Source: Darksidea phi
Lineage: Eukaryota; Ascomycota; Dothideomycetes; Pleosporales; Lentitheciaceae
Length of the DNA: 61,405 nucleotides
Reading direction: 5' to 3'
Assembly (NCBI GenBank): GCA_030770425.1
Contig: JASJFT010000252.1
Span: 1-61,405 of the forward strand
The notes under the pieces were generated by a model. That model ran no database searches. It worked only from the letters and a program-made list of their open reading frames with translations, and was not told where the DNA came from. A program made the position numbers and the translations under genes. Below are positions 57,377 through 61,405 of the stretch, piece by piece; within the stretch, counting starts at the first letter, position 1; every line of letters starts with the position of its first letter.

Positions 57377-60300
57377 GTTGGTGTTGAGGTATAGTTAGGG
57401 GTTGTTTCTATACATAAAATACCGTCTTTTTTAACTTATAGAAAATAGAGCTTTTACTTTTAGAGACTACGTACTATAGTAATTTATACTAAAATTACTA
57501 TAATAGTTATAAGCCTAAATTATAACTAATTACTCTTAAATAATAATAACTTATTATCCTTATTATTAATATTAATTAACGTATAGAGAGCTAACGCCCT
57601 TATTATTACTCTTATCGTTACTAGAAACTCCTCGGCGCTTAGAGAGCTATTATTATTAATAATAAATACTAAAAAAGATCCTATAGTAATACGTATTACT
57701 ATTATCCTTAAAACTTAGAGTAACTAGTATAAATAGCTATTTATTCTTAAGAATAAGGCCGAATAATATAAAGTTTAGAAATACTACGACCCTAATCTTA
57801 AAATAGTACTAGAAATTAAGGAGTTAATAAAATCTTCGCTTACGATATATAAAGCTAGCGCTATTAATATAGCTTAGCTATCATCCGACGATTAAATATT
57901 ATATAGAGTTAAGCTTATCTAATATTAGAAAGAGAAGAAGGACTATAAATAACTAGAGAAAGGCCTAAGGATAATTAACTTAGAGATTAGTAAAATAATT
58001 ATAGTAATAAACCTATATTTAATATAGAACGAGAAAGACCTATAGAATTAACTTAAGATATTAAAGAGGTATATTATACCTATAAATACCTTATAATATT
58101 AGAAATTTAGAACTAAATATAGATAACTATAAACGCCCTCGTATAGTAAGAAGCTAGTTAACTAGCTATATAGCTAGATTAAGATTATAAATAAGTATAA
58201 GACTATTAATTTTTCTAATATTAAAATATCTTACGCGTAGAAGGACTTTACGAAAGTATACTATACGTTTAATACTAAGTATAGTACTTTAGCTCTTTAA
58301 GATATTCTAAAGACTTAATATAATAGAGTAGAAGTATAGTCGTTATAATATTATATTACTAAGTTTAAGTTATTTCTAAAGATTACTAAACTAGCTATAA
58401 TAATAGGATATAATACTATAGCTACTACTTAACTTACTATTACTAATATAGATAATAGTAATAGCTCTAGTAATAATAATAATAATAATTAAGAAAAGAG
58501 AAATAATAGGACCTTAAAGACGTATCTCTATAAATAAGTATACTAGTAGATTAACTACTTTATACTTAATTCTTTAGTAAAGAAACGTCCTAAGAACTAT
58601 ACTATAAGTATTAAGATTAGGTACTAAGTTAATAAAGCCCTAAAGACTAATTTAATACTTAAAGCTTATATTAATAAGGCTATTAAGTATTTAATAGACT
58701 ATATTAAATAGAAGATAGCTTAGTTTACTCCTATAATACTATTTAGCTTTAATAATAGGGTTTATCTATTAGAACCCTCGACTTATATAGTCTATATAAT
58801 CGATAATATAGCTATATTAATAGATAACCTAGTAGTACTTACTAGAGATTAAGATACTATACGAAATAAGTATCTCTATAATTACTAGATATTAGATCTA
58901 GATTTAAATATATACGTTATTAACTTAAACCTATAGATTAGCTAGAAATAAAAGTATAATACTATAACTTATAAATATATTAGCGCTAGTACTAAAGCTA
59001 TAAAAGTTAAAGTCTAGGGCTTAATTATACTTAAAATCCGTACTCCTTATAATAGTATAATAGAGATCTAATTAACGTATATTATCTTAGTCCCTAGCTT
59101 TATTACTAGTATAATAGGACTAGAGAGATATTATATTATTAATATTTATTTCGACTTAGAATATAATATATTATATTATAAAAACTAGAGTAATATACTT
59201 ACTCTACTTAAGTATTCGAATAATTACTAACTAGTTAACGCCGATACTATATAAAGGTCGTATATTAAGCTATTATTATCGTTTATAACTAGCTATTAGA
59301 AGTTATATACTCTAAAGCCTATATAATAAGTTAGTAATTAAATTACTTATCTAATATAGGGATACCCTAGCTAGAGAATAATAGCTTATCTAACAGATAC
59401 CGTTTATAAAGTCGTTATTAATAGAACTAACGATTAAAAGCTATATAAGGTATATATTAAAATAAAACTTATAAAGTAAATCTTATATTATTAATAGAAA
59501 GACTACGTAATATAACTGTTTAAACGTATATTAATAGATATTATTTAGCTTCTACTAATAGAAGAAGAGTATCTTAATAGAGATAAATATAGAGGCTATA
59601 GTATTAATTAATATACTAAGTAGTATAAGGTAGAAATATTTCCTAGTCGTTTAAAATCTATTATTAATTACTAGATTATACGGACCCTACGTAAGATATA
59701 GTATTAATTCGAATATAATATTATTAAAGTTTAAACTAATAATAAGTAAGAATTTAATATTTTATCTAACCTATTTAAATAGGTCTACGACGACCTAGGT
59801 ATTATATATAAGAAGTAAGTATCCTATATAGATAAATAGAATAAGAATACTAAATATACTAGAGTAATATTAGTTATATATATAAGAGTATTATAACTTT
59901 AGACTAATCTATCTAAATTACTATTAAATAAACTATTTCTAATAGTAGTATATATCCTTAATAGAATACTACTAGAGAAGCTAAATTAGAAAACGCTATA
60001 TAAACTTATCTAGAATAGGAAATCTTAAGTTACTTATATATATTCTATTAGCTATAAAGTCTACGTACTAAATAGATAGCTTAAGAAAGCTAATAAGCTT
60101 AAGAGTAGAACGTTAATAGATTATCTTATTAGTTATAATTCGACGAATATCTATTATATCTAGCTATTAATAAAGGACTAGGTAATTCGAACTCGTAATA
60201 TTATATTTAACTTAAGTAGCTTCTTTAAGGACCTAGAAGACTATACTAAAGAGTTAGTTATTAAGAAAATCGTCGAGTTACTTAATATATCTAATATTTA

Positions 60301-61405
60301 ATATCCTAAGAAAATTAGTATTAATAATCTACTAATACTACGTTAACTAATAACGAGTAAAATGATTATATCTACTTCTTCGACTAATACGTAGGTAGGG
60401 GGTAAGAGATAGTAAGATAGCTAAATATAGTAAAATAAGATTATTAAGAAGAATATTAAATTTTATAGAGGACTACTTTTACTAGTACCTTTAGCTCGTA
60501 CTAATTCTAATTCGACCTATACTAATCCTAATTAGGAAGAGAACTCTAAAAACTCTTTAGATAATACTATAATACCTTTAAATAATACTTTAATATAATA
60601 AAATTAACTAATAAACTTATTACGAGAACTTAGCGTAATAGAAATACCTAGATATAGTCCTAATCGAACTAGAAATAATACTTTAAAAAGATAAAATCTT
60701 AATCTTAATAAGTTTAATATTATTCTAGAAGAATATTTAATACGATTAGCTTACTTATATAATCTATATTATTAAATATATCTACTATTCTATATAAACG
60801 TTAATAATACTATATATAACTATCTATATAGCTTTATTACGACGATAAGGTAGAATCTAGAATATAAGATTTACTAGTCGTAGTTACCTAAGTCTTTAAA
60901 GAACTTTTAGTAGCTAAGTAGTTATCTATATAATAATTAGTTTCGAGCTATTACTAATATAGAATATTACTTAGTATAGATAAAAGAATACTTTATAAAG
61001 ATCTTACTTTAAGCTATTAATACTAATATAGAGGTACTACTACTAATATAAATATTTATCTATAAAATCGATATAAATAGCTACCTCTTAAAATTTAAGA
61101 TCTAGATTATAATTTAAGACGATTTATAATAGCTATATAGTAATATTTATACTACTATACTAGCTATTTACTTATTTTATACTCTACTTATAATTATTAA
61201 TTAGTTTAGTTTAGAATTAAAGTAATATAATATTCTAATAGTCTTTCTTAATATAAAGCTCGAGAAATATATCTATATAAGGACGCTAGTATTATAACTC
61301 TATACGAATTATAGGATATAAGGTATTTTAAGAAGATTAGAAGCTAAGATAGGGGCTTAGTTAGTAATCTAATATTATATAATAATAATCTAGTTAATCT
61401 ATATC
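57377..61405 (+). mobile_element. RIP-destroyed Ty1/copia retrotransposon, truncated by window end
   Basis: About 4 kb of sequence in which CpA and TpG are nearly absent, the result of heavy RIP on both strands. Plus-strand conceptual translation, reading through many stops, still shows the Pol order of a copia element. A gag-like segment lies at about 57900-58480; a zinc-knuckle-like stretch with its Cys and His codons mutated near 58520; a protease-like 'LDLDLNIYVIN' (from LDxGSNTHV) near 58905. Integrase-like blocks lie at about 59020-60300, including 'LNRTPLEKLN' and 'STNIYYIQ'. Reverse-transcriptase-like blocks run from about 60990 to the end ('WVFTYKID' and 'LLKFKARIVIRGDL' types). Integrase before reverse transcriptase is the copia, not gypsy, order. 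The left end near TGTTGGTGTTGAGG may be the start of an LTR, not confirmed. Confidence 0.85.

Overview
This looks like nuclear DNA of a filamentous ascomycete (Pezizomycotina, most likely a dothideomycete; the class is inference). Genes carry short introns (45-64 bp in most, occasionally about 110-130 bp). There are fungal-specific families: fungalysin, a HET relic, an NLR-like relic, a long SANT-domain regulator and an NCS1 permease. Two blocks have an extreme excess of TpA with CpA/TpG almost absent, which is the mark of repeat-induced point mutation (RIP).

Left part (1-16.9 kb). After a terminal TCT microsatellite come two decayed allorecognition-type genes: an esterase/ankyrin/ZZ-finger NLR-like pseudogene (1.4-5.6 kb) and a HET-domain pseudogene missing its core (8.0-9.4 kb). 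Between them lies an intact Ted1/Cdc1-type metallophosphoesterase. Next are two secreted-hydrolase genes read rightward: a fungalysin (M36) metalloproteinase in three exons and a type-B carboxylesterase in four exons. Both models close exactly in frame.

Middle (16.9-49 kb). A gene-poor, very GC-rich stretch with minisatellites precedes a SANT/Myb-like regulator (minus strand). Then come an ERD2-family membrane protein with a long acidic tail, an aldo-keto reductase with a GC-AG intron, a possible small membrane protein, a secreted flavin polyamine oxidase divergent from an NCS1 purine/cytosine permease, and a coiled-coil protein ending in a Zn2Cys6-spaced cluster plus a CCCH-like finger. An EDEM/Mnl1-type GH47 protein with a PA-like C-terminus shares a short bidirectional promoter with TIM50. 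An F-box/2EXR-like protein follows.

Right part (49-61.4 kb). A RIP-degraded element of about 1.3 kb with terminal inverted repeats of about 300 bp (49.2-50.5 kb) carries, nested inside one arm, a 102-bp insertion flanked by a perfect 15-bp duplication. That insert is one of three dispersed copies in the window (14.1, 41.2 and 49.5 kb), each with an A-rich 3' end. It looks like a short SINE-like retroposon and is the most novel object here. Three orphan genes follow (52.5-57.1 kb). From about 57.4 kb to the window end lies a RIP-destroyed Ty1/copia retrotransposon, plus strand, order gag-protease-integrase-reverse transcriptase, cut off inside the reverse transcriptase.

All gene models were built by eye from translations and splice signals. 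No homology search was run.
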